Below, piece after piece: positions 22,397 through 30,845 of a stretch of DNA of 35,583 nt. The translations under genes were made by a program, and so were the position numbers. Origin of the DNA: Crocinitomicaceae bacterium (GTDB lineage Bacteria; Bacteroidota; Bacteroidia; Flavobacteriales_G; Salibacteraceae); contig PAJI01000032.1 of the NCBI GenBank assembly GCA_002705995.1, forward strand, positions 1 to 35,583. The letters are read 5' to 3'. Under the pieces are notes generated by a model. That model ran no database searches. It worked only from the letters and a program-made list of their open reading frames with translations, and was not told where the DNA came from. Position 1 is the stretch's first letter. Every line of letters begins with the position of its first letter.

Positions 22397-22560
22397 TGAA
22401 GTTCAACCTCCCATCGGCCAAGCGCTCGGATATCGAGCCCGGAACCGAACCAGAGTTCGATGACATCCACGACTGGGCCCTGTTTGGCCGCTGGATGATG
22501 GTTGTTGTCGCAGTTGATGCCGCTGTCATCGGATACATCCTCGTCATAGGCATGGGCTGA
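22393..22560 (+). CDS. Small single-pass membrane protein (55 aa)
   Basis: The frame starts in an ATGA overlap with the previous gene (MMKFNLPSAKRSD). It carries a hydrophobic helix at about residues 32-54 (WMMVVVAVDAAVIGYILVIG) at its C-terminus. The acidic N-terminal half would be cytoplasmic or periplasmic. Function unknown. Confidence 0.6.
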   Translation: MMKFNLPSAKRSDIEPGTEPEFDDIHDWALFGRWMMVVVAVDAAVIGYILVIGMG

Positions 22561-22682
22561 TGCCAGCGGCCTACATCGATCGCATCCGGCGCGAGGCCTT
22601 CGACATTCTTGACGACCTTACCGCGCCGATCTCCCGCCGTCAGATGGCCTGGCGGTTTCTCAAACAGCATGGGGTGAAGTGA
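22560..22682 (+). CDS. Very small basic helical protein (40 aa)
   Basis: It is TGATG-coupled on both sides. The product MPAAYIDRIRREAFDILDDL ends in a basic helix with WRFLKQHGVK and could be an HTH-like or purely helical peptide. The overlaps argue that it is translated. Confidence 0.5.
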   Translation: MPAAYIDRIRREAFDILDDLTAPISRRQMAWRFLKQHGVK

Positions 22683-22873
22683 TGGCTGAATGCACAGGAA
22701 CAGCGCGGGCCGGTTCTGCCGGTGATCCTGATTGGTTCTCTCAAGCTGAAAAGCAAATGACTGAACTTTACAAAACGCTGACGGAAATAGGCGACGAAAG
22801 CATTTTAAGTGCTTTTGACGACTTTGAAGATCACGTCCGTCTGGTTCAGCGAATTAAGGGTGCAGACCAATGA
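22682..22873 (+). CDS. Small early protein (63 aa)
   Basis: The ATG shares a base with the preceding stop. It starts MAECTGTARAGSAGDPDWF and continues as an acidic amphipathic helix (MTELYKTLTEIGDESILSAF). No family is recognised. Confidence 0.5.
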   Translation: MAECTGTARAGSAGDPDWFSQAEKQMTELYKTLTEIGDESILSAFDDFEDHVRLVQRIKGADQ

Positions 22874-22944
22874 TGTCCTTCATCCACCGTATCACCCGCC
22901 CGCTGCGCAAGTGGCTGGCTCACAGGAAAGAAATCACGTCATGA
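22870..22944 (+). CDS. Tiny basic peptide ORF (24 aa)
   Basis: The ORF begins in an ATGA overlap with the gene before it and ends in an ATGA overlap with the one after. It encodes MMSFIHRITRPLRKWLAHRK plus EITS. It may be a real micro-protein or only a ribosome bridge that couples its neighbours. Confidence 0.4.
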   Translation: MMSFIHRITRPLRKWLAHRKEITS

Positions 22945-23267
22945 GTGATTTGAAGCAGCTTGCCGCTGAAGGCGAAACCCACCTGAAAAACGCTAAGGCT
23001 CTTGCAGCGAAGGCTAGGTCCGCTGGCAACGAAGATGCCATTGCGTTGAGCGAAACGCTCGTTGAGTCGGTAGTGGCAATACAGGGCCTTATGGAAATGA
23101 TTGCCAATCGGGACGCCATGCTTGCCGAAATGTCCGGCGCGCTGTCCCAGCTGATGATGTCGGCGGATGAACCGCAAGACAAGATCCGCGCCGTTTACTT
23201 CAAAGAAGGCATGAGCCGCGCCCGCGCCATTCAGGAAATGTATTCACGTAAACTGGGGAATGGGTGA
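22941..23267 (+). CDS. Helical early phage protein (108 aa)
   Basis: The start (MSDLKQLAAEGETHLK) has GGAAAG 10-15 bases upstream and overlaps the tiny ORF stop. The protein is almost entirely helical (AKALAAKARSAGNEDAIAL, IQEMYSRKLGNG), soluble, with no motif recognised. Confidence 0.6.
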   Translation: MSDLKQLAAEGETHLKNAKALAAKARSAGNEDAIALSETLVESVVAIQGLMEMIANRDAMLAEMSGALSQLMMSADEPQDKIRAVYFKEGMSRARAIQEMYSRKLGNG

Positions 23268-23653
23268 TGGACCTCTGGACAAGAAAGCAACAGGCACTTG
23301 TTTCCGCAATGGGCGCAGGCGAAGCAGCGTGGAAGGAATTCGACACCAACAACGCTGCCGGTGCCGCCTCTGCAGGCAAGGAAACCGCAGAACAGATGAT
23401 TGCGCGCCTGCAAGAACATGGCTTCGACATTATTGAGCGCCCATCAAAGGATGAACTCCGCGTCATATTGGACATGGACGAGGCCAAGCGCATCTGCTGG
23501 GGCCTGTCCGATCTTCTTTGCTGGGTCCGTGGCTTCAATGCCGCAAATGTAGCAAGCGACCACACCGAGTTTTCCCCGATGGGTGATGAACAGGCGCGTC
23601 GGATCAAAGAACTGATCGACAGCAAAATTGACGAGGTTGAAAAACCGTTCTGA
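23267..23653 (+). CDS. Early phage protein of unknown function (128 aa)
   Basis: It is TGATG-coupled to both neighbours and starts MDLWTRKQQALVSAMGAGE. It is a mixed helical protein with an ICWGLSDLLCWVRGFNAANV hydrophobic segment that is probably buried rather than membrane. It lies immediately upstream of the recombination nuclease. No family is recognised. Confidence 0.6.
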   Translation: MDLWTRKQQALVSAMGAGEAAWKEFDTNNAAGAASAGKETAEQMIARLQEHGFDIIERPSKDELRVILDMDEAKRICWGLSDLLCWVRGFNAANVASDHTEFSPMGDEQARRIKELIDSKIDEVEKPF

Positions 23654-24483
23654 TGCGCTCCGACACCTTCATCATAAGCCCGTCATCGGGACCAAGCTAT
23701 AACGACTGCGCCCTGCGCACGATTACGCGGCGCTATCCGTTCCTGCTGCGCGAAGCCGGTTACGAACCGCGCAAACTGGAGCCGTCTATTGGTGCCGCCA
23801 TCGGGTCTGGTGTCCACAAAGGCGCCGAGCATGGCTTGATCATCAAGGCCAAAACAGGATTCGAAATCGGCACCGATGACGATGCCGTCGAAGCTGCTAT
23901 GAGCGAGTTTGATCTCAGGGTCGAAGAAGGTGTCATCTGGGACGATACCAGCCCGAACCGCGATGCCGCCCAGAAGCAGATCCGACAGATGACGATGATG
24001 TATCGCAAACGGATCGCGCCAAAGATCAAACCTGTTCTGGTCGAAGAACGCATCGAACTGGATTATGCGCCAGGCTTCGTCCTGAGCGGACAGATCGATA
24101 CTTTGGCATCAGTCGGAAACGAGAAACCCGGACTGCGCGACATCAAGACCGGTGTTGTGGCCCGCGCAAATGGCGTCCAGTACGGGAATTATTGGGCACT
24201 GGGCAACAGCATCGGCTTTCCGTTCGCGTCGATCATTGAAGATTACCTGCCCCGTGTGCCGCTTTCCAAGCCGCAGGCGGAACCAATTTCCAAGGTCTAC
24301 GACATCAAGGCCTGTGTCAAAGCGGCAGAGGCCACCAATAACCGTCTCGTCAGGGATGTGAACACGTTCCTGCAAACCGGCGATCCCAACACCTTTGTCG
24401 CCAATCCTATGTCCATGATGTGCGGGGACAAATACTGCCCCGCCTTCGGCACCGATATCTGCAAACTTCACAAAAAGGACTGA
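23653..24483 (+). CDS. RecB/Cas4-like 4Fe-4S PD-(D/E)XK nuclease (276 aa)
   Basis: Nuclease motifs appear in order: GSGVHKGAE with His55, GQIDTL with Asp148, LRDIKTG with Asp162 and Lys164, and a following YGNYW element. Four Cys are placed as in Cas4/AddB iron-sulfur nucleases: Cys19 near the N-terminus (SYNDCALRT) and Cys256, Cys261, Cys269 near the C-terminus (CGDKYCPAFGTDIC). As partner of the adjacent RecT it would resect double-stranded ends to give single strands for annealing. Polarity cannot be read from sequence. Confidence 0.8.
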   Translation: MRSDTFIISPSSGPSYNDCALRTITRRYPFLLREAGYEPRKLEPSIGAAIGSGVHKGAEHGLIIKAKTGFEIGTDDDAVEAAMSEFDLRVEEGVIWDDTSPNRDAAQKQIRQMTMMYRKRIAPKIKPVLVEERIELDYAPGFVLSGQIDTLASVGNEKPGLRDIKTGVVARANGVQYGNYWALGNSIGFPFASIIEDYLPRVPLSKPQAEPISKVYDIKACVKAAEATNNRLVRDVNTFLQTGDPNTFVANPMSMMCGDKYCPAFGTDICKLHKKD

Positions 24484-24490
24484 TAGCACC

Positions 24491-25366
24491 ATGAGTATCC
24501 AATCAACCGAACTTGTTGCCGCCGCTCCGCAATCCGACCAACTCAGAGTTTTCGGCAGCAGCGCTTCCTTTGACCTTGCCCAGCGCATGGCGAAGGCCCT
24601 TACCACCAGCAGCCTTGTGCCAAAGGAATACAAGGACAACATGGGCAATGCGCTGATCGCTCTTGAGCTTTCCGCGCGTGTGAATGCGTCACCCCTGATG
24701 GTGATGCAGAACCTTGACATCATCCATGGTCGCCCCAGCTGGCGGTCTCAGTTCATTATCGCCGCAATCAATACCTGCGGCCGTTTCAGCCCGCTTCGTT
24801 TCCGGTTCGAAGGAATCGAAGGCAAAGACGACTGGGGATGCCGTGCCTGCGCCATTGAAAAGGCCAGCGGCGAAGAACTGCAAGGCCCGCTGGTCACCAT
24901 CAAGATCGCCAAGGACGAAGGTTGGTACAGCCGCAACGGTTCCAAATGGCAGACCCTGCCAGAACTGATGCTGCGCTATCGATCAGCAGCGTTTTTCGGT
25001 CGCCTCTATGCCCCTGAACTTCTGATGGGCATCCAGACCAGTGAAGAAGTCATCGACCTCGACCCGAGTGAATTTCGTCGCGTTGACAACGATGCTGATC
25101 CGTTCGGCCCGAAGCATAACGCCTTTGATATGCCAGAGGCTGACACGTCGGGCGAAGACGTCGAACACGATGAAGATGGCGTCATCAACGAAGAAGAAGA
25201 CGCCGCCGAGGACGACAAGAAACCGGCCAAAAACACCAAGGCGAAGAAGGCCGACAAGGCCGAAGACGCCGATGAAGGTGCCGGGGAATCATCTGATGAA
25301 GCCCCGGAAGAAACCGAAGAACCTCAGCAAAAGTCGGCTGAAGACGCCTTCGCCATGGGCGACTGA
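24491..25366 (+). CDS. RecT-family single-strand annealing protein (291 aa)
   Basis: Residues 25-190 show the RecT pattern: FDLAQRMAKALTTSSLVP, NALIALELSARVNASPLMV, QNLDIIHGRPSWRSQF, then a beta-rich core and LMLRYRSAAFFGRLYAPEL. Residues 210-290 are a long acidic, Lys/Ala/Glu-rich disordered tail. The protein anneals complementary single strands during phage recombination. It lies 7 bases after the nuclease gene and 46 bases before the SMC-like ATPase. Confidence 0.85.
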   Translation: MSIQSTELVAAAPQSDQLRVFGSSASFDLAQRMAKALTTSSLVPKEYKDNMGNALIALELSARVNASPLMVMQNLDIIHGRPSWRSQFIIAAINTCGRFSPLRFRFEGIEGKDDWGCRACAIEKASGEELQGPLVTIKIAKDEGWYSRNGSKWQTLPELMLRYRSAAFFGRLYAPELLMGIQTSEEVIDLDPSEFRRVDNDADPFGPKHNAFDMPEADTSGEDVEHDEDGVINEEEDAAEDDKKPAKNTKAKKADKAEDADEGAGESSDEAPEETEEPQQKSAEDAFAMGD

Positions 25367-25412
25367 TCGCGCCTGCTGATCCCCTCAACACCGGTAAAGA
25401 AAGAACAGACCA

Positions 25413-27161
25413 ATGGAAATCACAGTCAAGAACATGCGGGGTTGCAAACGCGCTGATATCAGCGTCGCCCCGTTCACCATTGTCGGCGGCAACAACGGCA
25501 ACGGCAAATCATCGCTTCTCGAAGCGGTTGGCGCCGCAATGTCCGGCATCGTCAACATCAAGGGCCTGCCCAAGAAGGACCTCAAGGATATCGTTGCCGA
25601 TGGCACCAAGGAAGGGTCCGTTCTGATCAAGGGCCAGAACCGTGACGGCAAGGACTTCGAAATCGGGATCGCCTTTCCCAAGGCCGAACTGCGGACAGAA
25701 GGGGCTGTTCCAAATGTCAGCGCCTATGCGGCCGGGATCGAAAACTTCTTCGATGCCAAGCCCGATGCCCGTGCATCGCTTCTTATCCGCTATCTCAAGG
25801 CAGCACCGACACTGGAAGATCTGACCCGCGATCTAGCCGATATCGACTTTCCGATGATCGAAGGCGATGCCGACCAGAAGGCAGCAAATTCCCGCGCGAT
25901 CAAGGCCCTGTTCGAAGATATCGAGATCAAGGGCTGGGATAGCGTCTGTCAGGAAATCCGCCAGGCATGGACAAAGGCCAAAGGCGCATGGGAACAGATC
26001 ACCGGGGATAAATACGGCAGCGCCAAAATCCATAGCTGGCGCCCGCATAACCTGCCGGTCGATGCCGAACACCGTCACTTGGTTGCGGCCCTTGAAGAAG
26101 CCGAGGCAGATCTTGCCAAAGCCCAGAAGTCCGAAACCCTGTCCAGTGCAGAACGGGATCGCATGCAGGCCGAAGCCGCGGATCATGATTTCCGGGTCAA
26201 GGCACTGGAGGATGCGCAAGATGATCTGGAAAAGGCCAAACAGGCGGTGAAAGACGCAGAAGAAGCCCGTGCGGCCCTGCCATCCGTTGATGGGCAGCCG
26301 GACTGGAAATGCCCTTGCTGTGATAAACCGCTCAACATCTCTGTTGTCGGTGGCGAGGTCCGCAACGTCACAGAGTTCGAAGGATCCCAGCTTTCGAAGA
26401 AGGAACTCGAAGATCGCCGCAAGGCCATTGCCGGGGCCGATGGTACCTTGCAAAACGCGCGCACCAAGCTCAACGAACTGAACCGCAAGATCCCCGGCAT
26501 TGAAGAACAGATCAAGTCATCTGAAAACGCCAAACACAAGCTTTCCGAAGATGCGGAATGCTCCGAAGAAGATGCCGAAAAAATGGCATCTGCCCTTGCG
26601 GACGCAAACGACGCAGTCGATCAGGCCCGCGCCGAACTCAAGGCCCTTGAAGATTACGAAAAGGCCAAGATCAAGGCCGCCGAAATCGACCGTCTCGGAA
26701 CCATTGGCAAGGCCGTTGCCCCGGATGGCTGCCGCCAGCGGAAACTGGCCGAATGCCTTGATGCTTTCAACGACAACTATCTCGCCCCGGTTTGCGATGA
26801 TGCCGGCTGGCGTCCCATCGTTCTGAACGCTGATCTCGATGTCACCTACAACGGTCGGCGCAGCAGCTTGGTCAGTGAATCGGAAAATTGGCGCTGCCGT
26901 GTTGCGATGCAAGTTGCCATGGCCCGTCTGGATGGCTCCGAGTTCGTCATTATCGATGGTGCCGATATCCTTGACATCCCGAACCGTCAGGGTCTGTTCC
27001 AGGCAACATCGAAATGCGGGCTCGACGTCCTGATCGGAGCCACCTTCAGCAAACCTGAAAGCGTCCCGCACCTGCCACCAGAAATCGGTCACAGCTACTG
27101 GATCGAGAACGGCGAAACCCGCCCTCTGGTAAGGGAACAGGCTGCGCAGGCGGCGGAATAA
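25413..27161 (+). CDS. Rad50/SMC-like ATPase with zinc hook (582 aa)
   Basis: Walker A is GNNGNGKSSLLEAV at about residues 31-44. A coiled-coil arm follows (EAEADLAKAQKSETLSSAER), with a CPCC zinc-hook turn near residue 300 (WKCPCCDKPL). The return coil ends near residue 420. A degenerate ABC signature (LVSESENWRCRVAMQVAMA) precedes Walker B FVIIDGADILD near residue 512. Length is half that of typical Rad50. It has no Mre11 gene next to it; the Cas4-like nuclease may take that place. Confidence 0.85.
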   Translation: MEITVKNMRGCKRADISVAPFTIVGGNNGNGKSSLLEAVGAAMSGIVNIKGLPKKDLKDIVADGTKEGSVLIKGQNRDGKDFEIGIAFPKAELRTEGAVPNVSAYAAGIENFFDAKPDARASLLIRYLKAAPTLEDLTRDLADIDFPMIEGDADQKAANSRAIKALFEDIEIKGWDSVCQEIRQAWTKAKGAWEQITGDKYGSAKIHSWRPHNLPVDAEHRHLVAALEEAEADLAKAQKSETLSSAERDRMQAEAADHDFRVKALEDAQDDLEKAKQAVKDAEEARAALPSVDGQPDWKCPCCDKPLNISVVGGEVRNVTEFEGSQLSKKELEDRRKAIAGADGTLQNARTKLNELNRKIPGIEEQIKSSENAKHKLSEDAECSEEDAEKMASALADANDAVDQARAELKALEDYEKAKIKAAEIDRLGTIGKAVAPDGCRQRKLAECLDAFNDNYLAPVCDDAGWRPIVLNADLDVTYNGRRSSLVSESENWRCRVAMQVAMARLDGSEFVIIDGADILDIPNRQGLFQATSKCGLDVLIGATFSKPESVPHLPPEIGHSYWIENGETRPLVREQAAQAAE

Positions 27162-27183
27162 CGGATTACAGAACTAAAGCGGC

Positions 27184-27209
27184 GCTGACAGAGCGGCAAC
27201 TCTGTCAGC
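27184..27209 (+). other. Perfect intergenic hairpin
   Basis: A 10-bp perfect stem GCTGACAGAG / CTCTGTCAGC with loop CGGCAA lies in the 96-base gap after the ATPase gene. No T-run follows, so it may protect or process the mRNA rather than end transcription. Confidence 0.55.
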
Positions 27210-27257
27210 ACCTAGACACAAAGCAACCAATCTCCGTCCAAAGAGAAGGAAAGAATC

Positions 27258-27863
27258 ATGTCCGCTGATAAGCATATTTTGTTTTTCGACTTCGAGACAA
27301 CCGGTATCCCGCTGTGGAACGATCCGTCCGAAGCAGACGCCCAGCCCCATGCAGTCCAGTTGGCCGCAAAACTGGTCAATTTCAAAACTCGCAAAACAGT
27401 CCAGACCATTGATCTGATCGCAAAGCCTGATGGATGGTCGATCTCACCGGAACTAACCGAAATCCACGGCATTACGAATGAATATGCAATGCTGTTCGGT
27501 GTTCCGGAAAAGCTGCTTTTCGAAACACTGTTTGCACTCGCGCGCGCATCTGACCTGCGCGTTGCCCATAGCGAACCTTTCGATGCCCGCATCCAGCGGA
27601 TCGGGATGAAGCGGTTCATGAACGATGAACTGCTGCTCGAAGAATGGAGGGCCGGAAATCGCGCCTGCACCATGCGTGACAGCAAGAAGGATGTGAACGC
27701 ACTCAACGCAGCAGGACGGCTGAAAAATCCGACCTTGGGCGAGTCCTATTTCCATTACACCAAGCAGACCCTGAGCGGTGCCCACAACGCCATGGTCGAT
27801 GTCGAGGCCTGCGAAACCATCTACTTCGCAATGCGCGACAACGAAAAACAGGCAGCGGAGTAA
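27258..27863 (+). CDS. DEDD-type 3'-5' exonuclease, DnaQ-like (201 aa)
   Basis: Exo I FFDFETTG is at residues 8-16, Exo II VAHSEPFDARIQRIG near 95-110, and Exo III HNAMVDVEACETIYFAM near 175. The His-x4-Asp spacing is that of the DEDDh class. It trims DNA 3' ends; as part of the recombination module it may process ends. The start has AAGGAAAG 5 bases upstream. Confidence 0.85.
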   Translation: MSADKHILFFDFETTGIPLWNDPSEADAQPHAVQLAAKLVNFKTRKTVQTIDLIAKPDGWSISPELTEIHGITNEYAMLFGVPEKLLFETLFALARASDLRVAHSEPFDARIQRIGMKRFMNDELLLEEWRAGNRACTMRDSKKDVNALNAAGRLKNPTLGESYFHYTKQTLSGAHNAMVDVEACETIYFAMRDNEKQAAE

Positions 27864-27868
27864 TCGTC

Positions 27869-28312
27869 ATGGAGCAGATCAACAATCAATCCGCGCGTGG
27901 TCGCACTGCAACCGGCGCACCGAACCCCGTTGATGTCCACGTCGGTTCGCGGGTCCGTCTTCGCCGCACCCTGCTGGGCATGTCTCAGGAAAAGCTGGGT
28001 GAAGCCATCGGGCTGACATTTCAGCAGATCCAGAAGTACGAACGCGGTGCGAACCGTGTTGGTGCCAGCCGCCTTTATGACTTGTCCAAGGCCCTTGATG
28101 TGCCGGTATCGTTCTTCTTTGATGCCTATGAAGAAGGAACATCATCGATCACAGAAGATACCGACCTTCTGACGCGCGGCAATCTCGAACTGCTGCGCAA
28201 TCTTGGCCGCTTGCCTGATGTCACCAGCAATGATCTCCGCGCAATGATCAAGCACCTTGCCGATGGCATCGAAGCTGTCACCAAACCGGTTGAGATCGGA
28301 GACGCGGCATGA
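27869..28312 (+). CDS. XRE-family transcriptional regulator (147 aa)
   Basis: The HTH_3 domain at residues 24-85 reads VGSRVRLRRTLLGMSQEKLG, then FQQIQKYERGANRVGASRL, then LDVPVSFFFD. This is the form very common in alphaproteobacterial chromosomes and phages. The C-terminal helices (LLRNLGRLPDVTSNDLRAMI) probably dimerise. It is embedded in the early operon and may regulate it or host genes. Confidence 0.85.
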   Translation: MEQINNQSARGRTATGAPNPVDVHVGSRVRLRRTLLGMSQEKLGEAIGLTFQQIQKYERGANRVGASRLYDLSKALDVPVSFFFDAYEEGTSSITEDTDLLTRGNLELLRNLGRLPDVTSNDLRAMIKHLADGIEAVTKPVEIGDAA

Positions 28313-28887
28313 GCAACACCAAAATCAGAACCGCATCCGGTGCGCTGGTCGATCTCATGAACCCGCAACCCGCCGATATCTGTTTCCGCGACATCGCACA
28401 TGCACTGTCGCAGATCTGCCGCTTCACCGGGCATACCATCTTCTTCTATTCGGTGGGGCAGCACAGCCTGCATATGGTCGAAATCGTCAGCAGTCAGGCC
28501 GAACCATATGCCCTGCTTCATGATGCCAAAGAGGCTTTTATTCAAGACCTCAGCACCCCTATGAAAAGCGCCCTTGATCAAAAGATCGCAGATGGTGCGA
28601 CCGCCTATCGTGCCATTGATGAAACCTTTGACGCCGCGATTTTCCTTGCCGCTGGCCTTCAGTATCCGATGCCGCAAGACATCGCCGACGAAATCAAGGA
28701 AGCCGATGCGCTTCTGCTTGCAGCCGAACAGTTGAAGCTGATGCACGAAGCCGACATGCAGTGCGACCCCGGCGAACTCTGGAAAGGCATCAACCCGCAG
28801 GATATGTCCGAAGTCCGGCATGCCTTCGGTAACGCCTGCCAGCGCCTTCTGCCTCGTTTCAATGCGTTTGAGGGGGCAGCGGAATGA
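28309..28887 (+). CDS. HD-domain phosphohydrolase, YfbR-like (192 aa)
   Basis: HD motifs are QHSLHMVEIV, LLHDAKEAFIQDL and KEADALLLAAE, in the order and spacing of YfbR-type 5'-deoxynucleotidases. Such enzymes dephosphorylate dNMPs. In phages they shape nucleotide pools during replication or DNA modification. It is ATGA-coupled to the XRE gene and to the cytosine methyltransferase gene, which suggests a joint role with DNA modification. Confidence 0.75.
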   Translation: MSNTKIRTASGALVDLMNPQPADICFRDIAHALSQICRFTGHTIFFYSVGQHSLHMVEIVSSQAEPYALLHDAKEAFIQDLSTPMKSALDQKIADGATAYRAIDETFDAAIFLAAGLQYPMPQDIADEIKEADALLLAAEQLKLMHEADMQCDPGELWKGINPQDMSEVRHAFGNACQRLLPRFNAFEGAAE

Positions 28888-30845
28888 ACCAGATCATCAA
28901 CGAAGAAATCAAAACCTTTGGTCTGTTCGCAGGCATCGGGGCTGGCATGGCCGGCATGAATCGGAGCCGTGCCGAGGTAACGAACAGTGTGGCGACCTAT
29001 CGGGCGAAGTTCCGCAACATCGGCGGGATCGATGTTGATCCGGGCTGTGTTGATAATTTCAACCGGTTGGTAGGCGTTGCTGGCACAGTCATGGATCTGT
29101 TCGATGCCGAACAATTCACGGCTTGGCACGGACGGGAACCGGGGCGCGATTGGCGTCCCGTTGGTCCTGACGATATCCGCCGCGCCGCAGGTAACGAGTT
29201 CCCTGATATCGTGTTTACCTCACCGCCCTGCAAAGGCTTCAGCGGTCTTCTTGGTGCAAACCGTGCGGGCACGGCAAAGTATCAGGCCCTGAACGCACTG
29301 ACGCTGCGCGGTATCTGGCTTGCACTCGAAGCCTTCAAAGACGATCCCGCAAGTTTCTATCTGCTTGAAAATGTCCCGCGCATCATGACGCGTGGCGGCC
29401 ACTTCCTTGATCAGATCGAAAAGCTGCTTGAGGCCTATGGATATGCCGTGGCGCGCACCACGCATTGTTGCGGTGAATTGGGTGGCTTGGCCCAGAAACG
29501 TCGTCGCTTCCTTCTGGTGGCCCGTCATAAGGAGAAGGTGAAGCCGTTCCTCTATGAACCGCCGAAACGTTCACTGCTTACCGTGGGCGATATCCTGAAC
29601 AAGTTGCCGATGCCAGGCGATGAACGGGCCGGGGCAATGCATACCCTGCCCTCGCTGGCTTGGAAGACTTGGGTGCGCCTTGCCCTGATTGAACCGGGCA
29701 AAGACTGGCGCAGCCTCAACCGACTGAACGTCGAAGACGGATTCCTCAAAGACTTCGGGATCATCCCTGATCAGGCCTATCAAAGCGGCGTCATGGGAGT
29801 CCGATCGTTTGAAGAATCAACGGGTTGCGTACCCGGGCGAAGCGGCCCCACCAACGGCGCCCATAGCGTTGCTGATCCCCGCCCTATTGGTGCGCTGGAA
29901 TATCGCCAGTATGGTGTCAAAAAGATGGATGAAACATCGGCAACCGTCACCGGACACAGAAGCCCCGGCCAAGGTCCGTTCTCGGTTGCTGATCCCCGCC
30001 TGTCTTGGCACGATGCCGCCAGCCGCAACAAGTTCAAGGTCATCCCGATTGGCGATCATTCGAACACCGTGATCGGGGCAACCAAACCGGCCGATGGTGC
30101 GGCCTCTGTTGCGGATCCGCGTCTTAATCTCGGCAAAGGAACTCACAACGCCATTTGTCGTGTCACAGACACAAGTTCGCAAGCGCACACCGTCAGCGGC
30201 GCAACCCACGTCGCGGGCGGTGCGGCATCCGTCGCAGATCCCCGCCCGAACTGGGGTGACCGCCACGGCGGCAATATGAAGCTTTGCAGTACCGATGAAA
30301 CCGCGCCAACCGTGATCGGTGGCGGCAAAGGTGTACAGGGCGGGCATATCTCGATTGCTGATCCCCGTGCTTTTGGGAAATCGAAACGCGAGGTCTTCAA
30401 TGGTGGCGGTCATTATGGCGTCATTGATCCCGCTGACAGCGCCAAATCGATCACGGCGGCCGGCAAGTATGACAACGGCTTCAATTCTGTTGCTGACTGG
30501 CGCCTGCCGGAACCGAACGAAAACCTCCAATGCGTGATCAGATCCGAATGGGATACGTGGAACCGCCCGTTCTCGACCTATGAACTGGCAGCCCTGCAGA
30601 ACCTGTTTGATCCGGACGAAGGGATCGAGTTCGAACTTGTCGGCAAATCGCACACCGCTTGGCGCGAATGGATCGGCAATGCCGTACCACCGGCCACTGC
30701 AACCGCGATTGGGTCCGAGATGGGCCGTGCAATCCTGCTGGCACGGACTGGACAGTCCTTCGCGCTGGGCTCCACTCCGATCTGGGTGCGCCCTCTTGCA
30801 ACAGCGATCAGCGTTGATGTGCCTGATTTGGGAGATCAATCATGA
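28884..30845 (+). CDS. DNA (cytosine-5) methyltransferase with internal repeat array (653 aa)
   Basis: C5 motifs are present: TFGLFAGIGAGMAG (I), TSPPCKGFSG with the catalytic Cys near residue 116 (IV), YLLENVPR near 160 (VI), QKRRRFLLVAR (VIII) and EWIGNAVPP near 596 (X). The region between VIII and X (residues about 325-540) is made of six repeats ending in VADPR. It is much longer than in ordinary enzymes, where this part is the target recognition domain. It would methylate phage DNA; its target is unknown. It is stand-alone, without a restriction partner. Confidence 0.9.
   Translation: MNQIINEEIKTFGLFAGIGAGMAGMNRSRAEVTNSVATYRAKFRNIGGIDVDPGCVDNFNRLVGVAGTVMDLFDAEQFTAWHGREPGRDWRPVGPDDIRRAAGNEFPDIVFTSPPCKGFSGLLGANRAGTAKYQALNALTLRGIWLALEAFKDDPASFYLLENVPRIMTRGGHFLDQIEKLLEAYGYAVARTTHCCGELGGLAQKRRRFLLVARHKEKVKPFLYEPPKRSLLTVGDILNKLPMPGDERAGAMHTLPSLAWKTWVRLALIEPGKDWRSLNRLNVEDGFLKDFGIIPDQAYQSGVMGVRSFEESTGCVPGRSGPTNGAHSVADPRPIGALEYRQYGVKKMDETSATVTGHRSPGQGPFSVADPRLSWHDAASRNKFKVIPIGDHSNTVIGATKPADGAASVADPRLNLGKGTHNAICRVTDTSSQAHTVSGATHVAGGAASVADPRPNWGDRHGGNMKLCSTDETAPTVIGGGKGVQGGHISIADPRAFGKSKREVFNGGGHYGVIDPADSAKSITAAGKYDNGFNSVADWRLPEPNENLQCVIRSEWDTWNRPFSTYELAALQNLFDPDEGIEFELVGKSHTAWREWIGNAVPPATATAIGSEMGRAILLARTGQSFALGSTPIWVRPLATAISVDVPDLGDQS
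29868..30503 (+). repeat. Six in-frame repeats coding for VADPR units
   Basis: Copies of the SVADPR-type turn start at 29868, 29985, 30108, 30231, 30354 and 30489, so spacing is 39, 41, 41, 41 and 45 codons. Each unit also has a T-V-(T/I)-G turn and a small-residue loop before VADPR. Copies differ in DNA, so they are old or under coding selection. The sixth ends VADWR. Confidence 0.9.

Noticed and set aside
29817-30839. Minus-strand frame of 340 codons opposite the cytosine methyltransferase
   Set aside because: It mirrors the repeat array of the real gene; its apparent repeats are only the complement of the VADPR units.
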